Shown: piece by piece, positions 43,357 to 52,723 of the stretch
Numbering within the stretch: the stretch's first letter is position 1
Layout of the letters: each line of letters begins with the position of its first letter
DNA from: Bacteroidales bacterium
GTDB taxonomy: Bacteria > Bacteroidota > Bacteroidia > Bacteroidales > UBA932
Assembly: GCA_012510445.1 (NCBI GenBank)
Contig: JAAZIA010000023.1
Span: 1-64,000, forward strand
Direction of reading: 5' to 3'
DNA length: 64,000 bases
Position numbers and translations under genes: made by a program
Notes under the pieces: generated by a model
Database searches by the model: none
What the model saw: the letters and a program-made list of their open reading frames with translations, nothing else
What the model was told of the DNA's origin: nothing

Positions 43357-44331
43357 ATGAACCTTTCCATTGTCATTGCATTGTACAACGAGCGGGAATC
43401 GCTTCCGGAGTTGTTGGAGCGTATCCAAAGCGTTCTTAGCAAACCGCTAGGTAAGCAGGAGAGCGACACTTTGCCGGAGTATGAAATCATCTTTATAGAC
43501 GACGGTAGTACAGACGGGTCTTGGGATTTTATTTCCAGTAAAGCAGAAGAAGACAAGCGGGTACGTGGCATAAAATTTCGTCGCAATTACGGAAAATCAG
43601 CCGCTTTGTACTGTGGTTTTCAAGCAGCAAAAGGGCAGGTAATAGTTACTATGGATGCCGACCTTCAAGACGATCCTGCAGAGATTCCGGATTTATATAA
43701 TATGGTGGCAGACGGTACGTACGACTTGGTATCGGGCTGGAAAAAGAAGCGTAAAGACAGGATCTTTACTAAAAATATTCCTTCACGTATATACAACGCT
43801 ACAGCCAGAGCCGTTACAGGTATCAAGTTACATGATATGAACTGCGGACTAAAAGCGTACCGCAAAGAAGTCATTAAAAACATAGAGGTATACGGAGAAA
43901 TGCACCGTTACATACCGTATCTGGCTAAAGAAGCCGGCTTTACAAAAATTGGAGAGAAACCGGTAGTACATGCTCGCCGTAAATACGGAAAGAGTAAGTT
44001 TGGGTTGAGCCGTTTTGTAAACGGATACCTAGACTTGTTAACGTTATGGTTTTTAGCTCGTTTTGGTAAAAGACCCATGCACATTTTTGGTCTCTTTGGG
44101 TCACTCATGTTTTTAGCAGGCGGTATCATTGCCCTGTGGCTGATTATTCAAAAAATCTACTGGCAATCCCACGGAATGCCTTATAGACCGGTTACGGACC
44201 AGCCACTTTTCTACCTGGCTCTTTTGGCCGTTGTATTGGGTCTACAGCTGTTTCTTGCCGGTTTCATTGGAGAACTAATCACCCGAAACGCTTCTGAAAG
44301 AAACAAGTACCACATTTCCGATGAGCGCTAA
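43357..44331 (+). CDS. DPM/GtrB-like family 2 glycosyltransferase
   Basis: Membrane-associated glycosyltransferase of 324 residues. The GT-A domain (residues 1-225) has IDDGSTDGSWDF, the catalytic MDADLQDDP and NYGKSAALYCGF. Two C-terminal membrane helices (about 245-270 and 285-310) follow, as in polyprenyl-phosphate sugar synthases such as GtrB. It probably moves a sugar from a nucleotide donor to polyprenyl phosphate. It follows the DUF4199 gene closely and converges on lpdA. Confidence 0.9.
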   Translation: MNLSIVIALYNERESLPELLERIQSVLSKPLGKQESDTLPEYEIIFIDDGSTDGSWDFISSKAEEDKRVRGIKFRRNYGKSAALYCGFQAAKGQVIVTMDADLQDDPAEIPDLYNMVADGTYDLVSGWKKKRKDRIFTKNIPSRIYNATARAVTGIKLHDMNCGLKAYRKEVIKNIEVYGEMHRYIPYLAKEAGFTKIGEKPVVHARRKYGKSKFGLSRFVNGYLDLLTLWFLARFGKRPMHIFGLFGSLMFLAGGIIALWLIIQKIYWQSHGMPYRPVTDQPLFYLALLAVVLGLQLFLAGFIGELITRNASERNKYHISDER

Positions 44332-44346
44332 ACCAGCAGCTCTGTT

Positions 44347-45723
44347 TTACAGATGTATACACCGGTCAGCCGCTTGAGCAGCTGCTTCCATAATGCTTTC
44401 GCTCATAGTGGGGTGAGGAAAAATGGTTTGCTTAAGATCGTAAGCAGTAATTTGTTTTCCCCGTGCCGCTACCAAAGGTCCTATCATTTCCGTAGCATGA
44501 GCTCCCACTATATGTGCCCCCAGTAGACGGTCATCTGTTGCATCAAATACCAGTTTTACAAAACCATCTCTCTCTCCTGCAGCAGTAGCTTTTCCGGAGG
44601 CTGTAAACGGGAACTTTCCAATTTTTACGGCTATGTCTTTCTCTTTGGCTTCTTTTTCACGTAATCCAAAAGAGGCGATCTCGGGAGTAGCATAGATACA
44701 GCCCGGTACACTGTCGTAATCTACATCGGGCGTTTCCAGTCCGGCTATACGTTCTACACAGCAAATGGCCTCTGCAGAGGCAAGATGTGCCAGAGCTGGA
44801 GTAGAAAGGACATCTCCCACCGCATAAATCCCCGGAACTGTAGTCATAAAGTTTTTATCTACCACAATTCTCCCTCGGTTCATTTCTACTCCTAACTCTT
44901 CCAGCCCCATATTACCCGTGTTGGGGATTACTCCTACCGCTGAAAGGACAACCTCGGCTTCTACATATTCTTTCCCTTTCTTTGTTTTAATTTCCAATTT
45001 GCATCCTTTCTCAAATTTTTCTGCATTCGTAACAGCGGCTGAAGTCATTACTTTTATGCCTGCCTTCCGGAACGAGCGGCTCAATTGCGCAGCTATATCG
45101 GTATCCTCTGTAGGAACCAGTTGATCCAAGTACTCTATAAGAGTTACCTTAGTTCCCATGGAATGATAGAAATAAGCAAGTTCTGTACCTATGGCACCGG
45201 AACCTATCACGGCCATGGTTTCCGGTATTCTTTCAGGAATCAATGCCTGACGGTACCCTATGATTTTTTTGCCGTCAATAGAGGCTCCCGGAAGCGAGTT
45301 TGGCTTTGCTCCGGTAGCTATCAATATGTTTTTTGCTTCTATGGTACGTTCGCCAACAAGTACTTTACCTTGGGTCTGTATGCTTCCACGTCCATGAACT
45401 ACCTTCACTTTGTTTTTCTTCAGCAGGTATTCTACTCCTTTGGCCATTTGTGAAGAAACTTGCCTGCTCCTGGTTACTATGGCTTCCAAATCGGGTTCCA
45501 CAGTACCTGCAAGGTTTACTCCATAGGCAGATGAATTTCTGGAGAGTTGTAACACTTCAACACTCCTGAGTAACGCTTTTGTGGGAATACATCCCCAGTT
45601 TAAACATACCCCACCCAGAGGGCCTCTTTCAATAACCACAGTTTTGAAACCTAACTGCGAAGCACGGATAGCCGCCACATATCCTGCAGGCCCCGAACCA
45701 ATAATTGCTAAATCGTATACCAT
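44347..45723 (-). CDS. lpdA: Dihydrolipoyl dehydrogenase
   Basis: FAD flavoenzyme of 458 residues that reoxidises dihydrolipoamide in 2-oxoacid dehydrogenase or glycine-cleavage complexes. The N-terminal FAD site is IIGSGPAGYVAAIRA, and the redox pair is C40/C45 in GGVCLNWGCIPTK. NAD-binding IGSGAIGTELAYF and the active-site H near the C terminus (FPHPTMSESIMEAA) are present. No lipoyl-enzyme partner is in the window. Confidence 0.96.
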   Translation of the reverse strand: MVYDLAIIGSGPAGYVAAIRASQLGFKTVVIERGPLGGVCLNWGCIPTKALLRSVEVLQLSRNSSAYGVNLAGTVEPDLEAIVTRSRQVSSQMAKGVEYLLKKNKVKVVHGRGSIQTQGKVLVGERTIEAKNILIATGAKPNSLPGASIDGKKIIGYRQALIPERIPETMAVIGSGAIGTELAYFYHSMGTKVTLIEYLDQLVPTEDTDIAAQLSRSFRKAGIKVMTSAAVTNAEKFEKGCKLEIKTKKGKEYVEAEVVLSAVGVIPNTGNMGLEELGVEMNRGRIVVDKNFMTTVPGIYAVGDVLSTPALAHLASAEAICCVERIAGLETPDVDYDSVPGCIYATPEIASFGLREKEAKEKDIAVKIGKFPFTASGKATAAGERDGFVKLVFDATDDRLLGAHIVGAHATEMIGPLVAARGKQITAYDLKQTIFPHPTMSESIMEAAAQAADRCIHL

Positions 45724-45747
45724 ATAAATCTTATGAATTGAAATGAA

Positions 45748-48700
45748 TTAAACGTTTCTACCGTGACAATGTTTGAATTTTTTTCCGCTTCCACAAGGAC
45801 AAGGTTCGTTCCTACCCACTTGTTTTTCTACATGAACGGGAGCATTCGACCTGGGTTCTGCCGATTGTGTTAACAAGTCGGGGCGCGAGGTCTGTGTCTG
45901 GCTCATATCTGTCCTCCTGCTTTGGCTCTCTGCTTTATCCAACCTGTCCTGATCGGTACGTAAAGGAATATGAGCTTTGAGCAAAAAAGAAAGCACTTCG
46001 CGTGCAATCTTTTCCAGCATTTGGCTAAAAAGGTTAAAACTTTCCAGTTTATAAACAAGTAACGGATCTTTCTGTTCGTAAGTAGCGCTTTGAACAGATT
46101 GCTTCAAGTCGTCCATATCCCTTAGGTGTTCCTTCCAATATTCGTCTATCATCACCAGGTTGATGGTTTTATTAATGGCACGCATCAATTCTTTCCCTTT
46201 GCTATCGTACGCCTTCTTAAGGTTTACGATAACCTGGTAAATACGTTTTCCGTCACCTACCGGTACCACTACGTTTTCATACGTGGCCCTCTGAGTTTCA
46301 TAAATTCTTTTCATGATGGGCCAAGCCTGCTTTACCAACGCTTCTGACCTTCTGTTGTAGGACTTGTAAATTTGTTCGGACAACTCCTCGGACAACTGAG
46401 CAGTATGGCTTTCTTTAAAGAACTCCCGGCTCATCCCACACTCAATGGATATTTGTCGAATAAGCTCATGGTTAAAACTGTCGTAATCCATTCCGTCCAT
46501 CTGCTGAACAAAAGCATCTGCAAAATCAGACATCATGTTGGCTACGTCCACATCTACCCTTTCTCCATACAATGCGTTACGCCGTCTTGTATAAATTACT
46601 TCGCGTTGCGAATTCATTACGTCGTCATACTCCAGAAGCCTTTTCCTAACCCCAAAGTTGTTTTCTTCTACTTTCTTTTGCGCTCTTTCTATGGAATTTG
46701 ACAACATGGAATGTTGCAGCACTTCCCCTTCTTGCATGCCCATTTTATCTACTACCGATGCAATTCTTCCGCTGCCAAAAAGCCGCATAAGGTCGTCTTC
46801 CAACGAAACAAAAAAGGCAGAAGATCCCGGGTCTCCCTGACGTCCGGCACGACCACGCAACTGCCTGTCCACTCGACGGCTGTCATGACGTTCCGTTCCC
46901 ACAATAGCCAACCCTCCTGCTTCACGCACTCCCTCCCTTAGTTTAATATCGGTTCCCCTTCCTGCCATGTTCGTTGCAATGGTAACAGCCCCTGCATGCC
47001 CGGCTCCTGCCACAATTTCTGCTTCTCTGGCATGCTGCTTGGCATTCAGCACGTTGTGCTTAATACCTCGCATTTTCAACATCCGACTTAACAATTCAGA
47101 TACTTCCACAGAAGTAGTACCTACAAGTACCGGCCTTCCGTTTTTTGTGAGATCTGTAATCTTATCTATGACCGCGTTGTATTTTTCCCGTTTTGTCTTA
47201 TAAATCAGATCGTCTTCATCTTTACGTACTACAGGACGGTTGGTAGGAATAACTACTACGTCCAGTTCGTATATAGACCAAAATTCACCCGCTTCTGTTT
47301 CTGCTGTTCCTGTCATACCGGCCAACTTGTGGTACATTCTGAAATAATTCTGAAGCGTAATAGTAGCAAACGTCTGGGTGGCAGCCTCTACTTTTACACG
47401 TTCTTTAGCTTCTATAGCCTGGTGCAAACCGTCAGAGTAACGCCTTCCTTCCAGAACACGACCCGTTTGTTCATCTACAATCTTAATTTTATTATCTACT
47501 ACAATGTATTCCACGTCTTTATCAAACATGGCATAAGCCTTCAACAGCTGATTGACTGTATGAACTCTTTCCGATTTTACGGCATATTCACCAAGCAGTT
47601 CATCTTTAGCTGCTTCTTTTTCTTGTACACTTAAATCTTTCTTTTCCAGTTCAGAAATTTCCGTTCCAATATCAGGTAAGATAAAGAAGGTGGAATCGCT
47701 CATTTTCTTAGCAATCAGATCGTGTCCTTTTTCTGTCAGATCAACAGAGCGCAACTGTTCCTCAATCACAAAATACAGGTCGTCTGTGATCAGGTGCATT
47801 TGCTTGTTGTTGTCTTGCATGTAAAAGTTTTCTGTCTTCTGCAGCAGTTGTTTTATTCCGGTCTCGCTCAAGTATTTAATCAGAGGGTTGTATTTGGGAA
47901 GACCTTTAAAAGCCCTAAGCAGCAGCTTGCCTCCATTTTCTTCATCTCCTTCTCCTATCAACTTGCGTGCTTCTGCCAGCAGCTGCTGAACAAGGGAACG
48001 TTGTGCCGTATACAGCTGTTCTACTATGGGGCGAAATTCGTTAAACTGCTGATCGTCTCCCCTGGCCACAGGTCCCGAAATAATCAACGGCGTACGAGCG
48101 TCGTCTACCAATACCGAGTCTACCTCGTCCACAATAGCATAGTGGTGTTTCCTTTGTACCAGGTCGTCGCGGTTTATGGCCATATTGTCCCGCAGGTAGT
48201 CAAAGCCAAATTCGTTGTTCGTTCCAAACGTGATATCTGCACGGTAGGCTTTTTTTCTTTCTTCTGAATTGGGTTGGTGCTTATCAATGCAATCTACTTT
48301 CAGACCATGAAATTCATAAAGAGGCCCCATCCATTCTGCATCTCGGCGCGATAAATAATCGTTAACCGTTACAATATGCACTCCTTTCCCTGCCAGTGCA
48401 TTCAAAAACACCGGAAGCGTTGCTACCAACGTTTTTCCTTCACCGGTAGCCATCTCTGCGATTTTTCCCTGATGAAGTACTACTCCGCCTATAAGCTGGA
48501 CATCGTAATGTACCATGTCCCATGTGATCATATTACCTCCCGCCATCCATTGGTTTTGCCAAACAGCCTTGTCTCCACGGATCTCTACGTAATCTCTGTG
48601 AGTAGACAACTGTCTGTCAAAGTCGGTAGCAGTCACTTCTATTGAGGTGTTGTCATTGAATCGCCTAGCCGTAGATTTCATAATGGCAAAAGCTTGCGGA

Positions 48701-49029
48701 AGTACCTTATCAAGTACTTCTTCAATCTTAATGTCAATCTTCTTTGTGAGCTTATCTACCTCTGTTGCCAGTACTTCTTTTTTGTCAATTTCAATTTCTA
48801 CATCTTCCAACTGTTCCCTTAGGAAAGCCTTCTGTTTTTCATCTTCCGCAATAAACTCTTCAATGATTAGCCTGATTTTCTGTGTTTCTTCACGTAAGGC
48901 ATCGGAGTCTAATGGGTCTATTCGTTCGTATTCTTTTTTGATCTTTTCAACATAAGGGGTCAATTGCTTTAGATCCCTATCTGCTTTAGAACCAAAAATT
49001 TTCCCAATAAAATCTATTAATGAAGCCAT
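45748..49029 (-). CDS. secA: Preprotein translocase ATPase SecA (long form)
   Basis: Motor ATPase of the Sec pathway, 1093 residues, longer than the E. coli protein because of insertions typical of Bacteroidota, including a segment after residue 350. Walker A is [13 protein letters not shown], the DEAD-like box [20 protein letters not shown], and the helicase region [12 protein letters not shown]. The C-terminal zinc motif is [16 protein letters not shown], which contacts SecB or ribosomes. It has a TAACTTTG -7 element 36 bases before the start and a terminator upstream that isolates it from the ferredoxin gene. Confidence 0.98.
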   Translation of the reverse strand: MASLIDFIGKIFGSKADRDLKQLTPYVEKIKKEYERIDPLDSDALREETQKIRLIIEEFIAEDEKQKAFLREQLEDVEIEIDKKEVLATEVDKLTKKIDIKIEEVLDKVLPQAFAIMKSTARRFNDNTSIEVTATDFDRQLSTHRDYVEIRGDKAVWQNQWMAGGNMITWDMVHYDVQLIGGVVLHQGKIAEMATGEGKTLVATLPVFLNALAGKGVHIVTVNDYLSRRDAEWMGPLYEFHGLKVDCIDKHQPNSEERKKAYRADITFGTNNEFGFDYLRDNMAINRDDLVQRKHHYAIVDEVDSVLVDDARTPLIISGPVARGDDQQFNEFRPIVEQLYTAQRSLVQQLLAEARKLIGEGDEENGGKLLLRAFKGLPKYNPLIKYLSETGIKQLLQKTENFYMQDNNKQMHLITDDLYFVIEEQLRSVDLTEKGHDLIAKKMSDSTFFILPDIGTEISELEKKDLSVQEKEAAKDELLGEYAVKSERVHTVNQLLKAYAMFDKDVEYIVVDNKIKIVDEQTGRVLEGRRYSDGLHQAIEAKERVKVEAATQTFATITLQNYFRMYHKLAGMTGTAETEAGEFWSIYELDVVVIPTNRPVVRKDEDDLIYKTKREKYNAVIDKITDLTKNGRPVLVGTTSVEVSELLSRMLKMRGIKHNVLNAKQHAREAEIVAGAGHAGAVTIATNMAGRGTDIKLREGVREAGGLAIVGTERHDSRRVDRQLRGRAGRQGDPGSSAFFVSLEDDLMRLFGSGRIASVVDKMGMQEGEVLQHSMLSNSIERAQKKVEENNFGVRKRLLEYDDVMNSQREVIYTRRRNALYGERVDVDVANMMSDFADAFVQQMDGMDYDSFNHELIRQISIECGMSREFFKESHTAQLSEELSEQIYKSYNRRSEALVKQAWPIMKRIYETQRATYENVVVPVGDGKRIYQVIVNLKKAYDSKGKELMRAINKTINLVMIDEYWKEHLRDMDDLKQSVQSATYEQKDPLLVYKLESFNLFSQMLEKIAREVLSFLLKAHIPLRTDQDRLDKAESQSRRTDMSQTQTSRPDLLTQSAEPRSNAPVHVEKQVGRNEPCPCGSGKKFKHCHGRNV

Positions 49030-49057
49030 AGGTAATGCTTAATATTACTATTTCAGA

Positions 49058-49072
49058 TAACTTACAAAGTTA
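49058..49072 (-). promoter_or_regulatory. -7 element and palindrome at the secA promoter
   Basis: The 15 bases are identical to those upstream of thrS (42761-42775). On the minus strand TAACTTTG ends 36 bases before the secA ATG. Confidence 0.5.
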
Positions 49073-49090
49073 CACTTTTTCTGTATGTAA

Positions 49091-49127
49091 AAGAAAAGGC
49101 CGGCTGAAAACATTTCAGCCGGCCTTT
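49091..49127 (-). terminator. Terminator of the ferredoxin gene
   Basis: A perfect 15-bp stem (AAAGGCCGGCTGAAA, 49095-49109, with its complement at 49113-49127) around a 3-base loop, followed on the minus strand by T-rich sequence. It separates the ferredoxin gene from secA. Confidence 0.9.
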
Positions 49128-49166
49128 GACCGGACGTAATCATTCCGAATTTGTTAAGACTCCGGA

Positions 49167-49334
49167 TTATTCAGCTAAAATAGCTCCGACCGGACAAACT
49201 GCAGCGCAAGCCCCACAATCAATGCATTCATCTGCATCAATTACGTAAATATCCCCGGCAGAAATTGCGTCAACGGGACATTCATCAATACAAGTTCCAC
49301 ATGCTGTGCAGTCTTCAGTAATTCTGTGTGCCAT
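49167..49334 (-). CDS. 2[4Fe-4S] ferredoxin
   Basis: Clostridial-type ferredoxin of 55 residues, translated from the ATG at 49334. Two CxxCxxCxxxCP motifs are at C9/C12/C15/C19 and C37/C40/C43/C47, with the order MAHRITEDCTACGTC and ADECIDCGACAAVCP. It is a soluble low-potential electron carrier for enzymes such as pyruvate:ferredoxin oxidoreductase or hydrogenase. The gene is alone, with its own terminator. Confidence 0.97.
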   Translation of the reverse strand: MAHRITEDCTACGTCIDECPVDAISAGDIYVIDADECIDCGACAAVCPVGAILAE

Positions 49335-49423
49335 GGTAAAAAAATTGACTAATGGTTATAAATAATTCTGCAAATATATGAATTAAATTCTTACTACCTT
49401 TGTAAAAAGACAAGTATTAGGGT

Positions 49424-50506
49424 ATGAAGCTGCTTCTTTTCCTATTTACAGCCGTTTTACTGCAAAGCCCCACCGTAGAACAAGAAAGTAACGACAACAG
49501 GGTGGTATTTGATAAAACCATTCATGACTTCGGGGATTTTAGAATCGACGACGGTCCCAAGTCACATACGTTTACATTTACCAACAAATGGGACAAGCCC
49601 ATTGTGATTCAAACCGTAGTTTCTTCCTGCGGTTGTGCCGCTCCGGAATGGACAAGAGCACCGGTTAAACCGGGTGAAAAAGGAACAATCAAGGTTACCT
49701 TTAGTAACGACCAGGGTCCCTACCCTTTTGATAAATCTTTAGCTGTTTATATAGCCGGATTTCCTCGCCCTTATGTATTACGTATTCGTGGGGTTGTACA
49801 TAGAAAAAAAGTATCTATAACCCAAACACATCCCGTGGTTATGGGTTCTCTAAGGCTTCGAAGACAACTCTTAGAAATGGGACAGATTAACCAGGGAGCG
49901 ACAAAAACAGACTCTATAGAAATCATTAATACCGGGAAAAAACCAGTTTTCTTAAAAGCTATAAGCAATCACCCTAACTTGGTGTTGCAACTGCCCGGCA
50001 CACGCCTAGATCCCAAAGAAAGGGGCTTCATTCGCTACACGATAGATACTAAAAACAAAGAGGAATGGGGAGATGTTATTTACCATGCACAGCTAATCCT
50101 CAATGATAAAAAAGACCCGTTGCATGTGGTAACAGTAAAAGCATCTGTTAAAATGAATACGGCCGGATTAACAGCGGCAGATAAAAAAAGAGCTCCTCTT
50201 CCGCAAATGAGTAAAAGCGCTATTGATTTTAATGTTGCTTCTGCAGGTTCCCCAATCAGAGCAGATTTTGTTCTTTTTAACAAAGGAAAAAGCACGCTAG
50301 TTATCTATAAAATAGATACTAGTCACCCTAACATCAAAGTGACTATGAACCAACAGGTGCTTCCGGGCTCAAGCACTCCTGTGAACGTAGTTATTCCAGA
50401 AGAGGCGGTCAAAGATACCGGCGAAGTAATTTATACCGTCAGCCTTACAACGAATGCCCCTTCCAGACCTACCATAAATTTATTGGTTTACGGTCGTATA
50501 AAATAA
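49424..50506 (+). CDS. Exported DUF1573 protein
   Basis: Secreted protein of 360 residues with a short signal peptide (MKLLLFLFTAVLLQS). The first domain is DUF1573 (IHDFGDFRIDDGPKSHTFTFTN ... VSSCGCAAPEW), and at least one further Ig/ASH-like domain follows (residues 240-360). DUF1573 proteins are abundant in Bacteroidota and their role is unknown. The -7 box TACCTTTG is at 49395-49402, 21 bases before the ATG. meaB follows after 10 bases, perhaps on the same transcript. Confidence 0.87.
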   Translation: MKLLLFLFTAVLLQSPTVEQESNDNRVVFDKTIHDFGDFRIDDGPKSHTFTFTNKWDKPIVIQTVVSSCGCAAPEWTRAPVKPGEKGTIKVTFSNDQGPYPFDKSLAVYIAGFPRPYVLRIRGVVHRKKVSITQTHPVVMGSLRLRRQLLEMGQINQGATKTDSIEIINTGKKPVFLKAISNHPNLVLQLPGTRLDPKERGFIRYTIDTKNKEEWGDVIYHAQLILNDKKDPLHVVTVKASVKMNTAGLTAADKKRAPLPQMSKSAIDFNVASAGSPIRADFVLFNKGKSTLVIYKIDTSHPNIKVTMNQQVLPGSSTPVNVVIPEEAVKDTGEVIYTVSLTTNAPSRPTINLLVYGRIK

Positions 50507-50516
50507 TTGATAAAGT

Positions 50517-51596
50517 ATGGACCCTTGTAAAAATATAGATTCTGCACTAAAAGTAAATGAAGGAGTACCACAACCTCCGGCTATTAACCCAAGGGCTCTT
50601 CATATCATAAAGAAAAGACCGGGTAAAAATCCGGATATCTCTGTCTTGCTGGAAGGCATACGAAAAGGAGACATTCCTATGCTGGCCCGGGCCATTACGC
50701 TAGTTGAAAGCACATTAAACAAAGACAGAGAAAAAGCAAGAGAGCTGATATCTGCTTGCTTGCCTTATTCAGGAAACTCCATACGAGTGGGTATCACCGG
50801 AGTTCCCGGTGTGGGTAAAAGTACATTCATAGAAACTTTTGGAAAACACATAACGGCTGCTGGGCATAAATTAGCTGTTCTAGCCATTGATCCCAGCAGT
50901 GGAAAAAGCAAGGGGAGCATTTTGGGTGATAAAACACGTATGGAGACCCTTGCCAATGACCCCCATGCTTTCATAAGACCTTCTCCCAGCGGAGGATCTC
51001 TTGGAGGAGTTGCCCGTAAAACAAGAGAATCTGTAATCTTATGTGAAGCAGCCGGCTTCGATACTATTTTTATTGAAACGGTAGGAGTTGGCCAATCAGA
51101 AACAGTTGTCCATTCCATGACGGATTTTTTCTTACTGCTTATGTTGACCGGTGCCGGTGATGGCCTTCAGGGCATAAAACGTGGAATTATGGAAATGTCG
51201 GACTTGTTGGTAATTCATAAAGCAGACGGAAATAACATAGATAAAGCAAGCCAGGCGCAGTCATTATATCAGGGAGCTCTCCAACTTTTCCCGCCTTCTC
51301 CTTCCGGATGGATTCCTCTTACCTTGACCGCCTCTTCACTGGAGAATACAGGAATGGAAGAAATCTCCAAAACCATACATCAGTATATGAGCCTGACAAA
51401 AGAAAATGGGTTCTTCTATAAGCAACGGGCAGAACAATCGGTTCACTGGATGAGAGAAAGTATTGAAGATTACTTATTATCAGACTTTTATAACAATCCG
51501 AGTATAAAAGACGAATGGATCCGTATGGAGCGAAAGGTAAGGGAGGGTAAAATAGACTCTTTTAGTGCAGCAGCACATATAGTAAAGCTCTTATAA
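50517..51596 (+). CDS. meaB: Methylmalonyl-CoA mutase-associated GTPase MeaB
   Basis: G3E-family GTPase of 359 residues that guards B12-dependent methylmalonyl-CoA mutase. The P-loop GVPGVGKS is at residues 95-102, with AIDPSSGKSKGSILGDKTRM, the switch region FIETVGVGQSE and the base-recognition-type HKADGNN. The presence of MeaB implies a succinate-propionate pathway in this organism; the mutase genes are not in the window. Confidence 0.94.
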   Translation: MDPCKNIDSALKVNEGVPQPPAINPRALHIIKKRPGKNPDISVLLEGIRKGDIPMLARAITLVESTLNKDREKARELISACLPYSGNSIRVGITGVPGVGKSTFIETFGKHITAAGHKLAVLAIDPSSGKSKGSILGDKTRMETLANDPHAFIRPSPSGGSLGGVARKTRESVILCEAAGFDTIFIETVGVGQSETVVHSMTDFFLLLMLTGAGDGLQGIKRGIMEMSDLLVIHKADGNNIDKASQAQSLYQGALQLFPPSPSGWIPLTLTASSLENTGMEEISKTIHQYMSLTKENGFFYKQRAEQSVHWMRESIEDYLLSDFYNNPSIKDEWIRMERKVREGKIDSFSAAAHIVKLL

Positions 51597-51616
51597 GTTA
51601 ATAAGCCATTTCACTT

Positions 51617-52702
51617 ATGTGGTTGACCGAGATTATCAAGCAAAGCATACTCATTACCGGTCTGGTTATGGTAATGATGATTTTTATTGAATACATAAAC
51701 ATCACCAGCAAAGGAATTGCTCTGGAAAAATTGCAAAACAAGCCGTTGTTGCAAATTTTACTTTCAGCCTTCCTTGGAGTACTTCCCGGTTGCAGCGGAG
51801 GTTTTGTGGTAGTCAGTTTGTATACGCATAATCTGGTCTCTTTTGGAGCTTTGGTAGCTATGATGATAGCTACTGCCGGTGACGAGTCTTTTCTTATGTT
51901 GGCCATCATGCCTAAAACCTCTCTGGTTCTTTTTGCCTCTCTTTTTGTTCTTTCCATTATAACAGGCTTGCTGGTAAACAAGTTTGTACGCAAAGTTCCG
52001 TTTGTGTGTTGCCCGGAAAACTTCAATATTCACACGCACATTCATGAAAACCATACAGACCATGAGGGCCGGGATGAACCAAGTGTTTGGGGAACGTTTG
52101 GCAATAATTTTAAAAAGCCGGGAGCCAAACGTCTGCTCCTGCTTTTAGGGCTGATGCTTTTTATTGTCAGTATTTTTACAGGGTTTTTAGAACACGAACA
52201 TCACGGGCAAGAACACCTTCATCCTTCCCTTTTTTCTGAAGAATGGCTCAACCTTATATTTGCAGGCTTGTCGCTTGTAACTCTTGTATTCATGCTATTT
52301 TCAACACGTCACTTTATTGAAGAACACGTTTGGAATCACATTATAAAGCATCATTTTTTAAAAATCCTGCTTTGGACATCTGGGACGTTGCTTGTAATCC
52401 ATTTTTTGGTAGGCAGTTTAGATATAACACAATGGATGCATGAGCAATATTGGATAGTTTTATCCTTGGCAATTCTCATTGGTATAATTCCAACTTCGGG
52501 CCCCCATCTGGTTTTTGTAACACTTTTTGCAACAGGCACTCTCCCCTTTAGTATACTTCTGGCAAACAGTATTGTTCAGGAAGGACATGCCGGACTCCCT
52601 CTATTGGCAGAAACAAAAAAGGGCTTTTTTCTTGCTAAAGCCCTTAAAATTGCTCTGGCGCTTTTGGTAACGGCAAGTATACGTCTTGTGGGTGCCTGGT
52701 AA
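51617..52702 (+). CDS. Putative 10-TM heavy-metal exporter (ArsP_2-like)
   Basis: Integral membrane protein of 361 residues with about ten helices in two halves. The motif GVLPGCSGGFVVVSLY in the first half is echoed by GIIPTSGPHLVFVTLF in the second, as in the PF11449 family of putative arsenic or manganese transporters. The central cytosolic or periplasmic loops are rich in histidine (HTHIHENHTDHE and EHEHHGQEHLH), suggesting metal binding. Substrate is unknown. It follows meaB after 20 bases and converges on rho. Confidence 0.8.
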   Translation: MWLTEIIKQSILITGLVMVMMIFIEYINITSKGIALEKLQNKPLLQILLSAFLGVLPGCSGGFVVVSLYTHNLVSFGALVAMMIATAGDESFLMLAIMPKTSLVLFASLFVLSIITGLLVNKFVRKVPFVCCPENFNIHTHIHENHTDHEGRDEPSVWGTFGNNFKKPGAKRLLLLLGLMLFIVSIFTGFLEHEHHGQEHLHPSLFSEEWLNLIFAGLSLVTLVFMLFSTRHFIEEHVWNHIIKHHFLKILLWTSGTLLVIHFLVGSLDITQWMHEQYWIVLSLAILIGIIPTSGPHLVFVTLFATGTLPFSILLANSIVQEGHAGLPLLAETKKGFFLAKALKIALALLVTASIRLVGAW

Positions 52703-52723
52703 ATGATGCCGGGATAGGGTACT

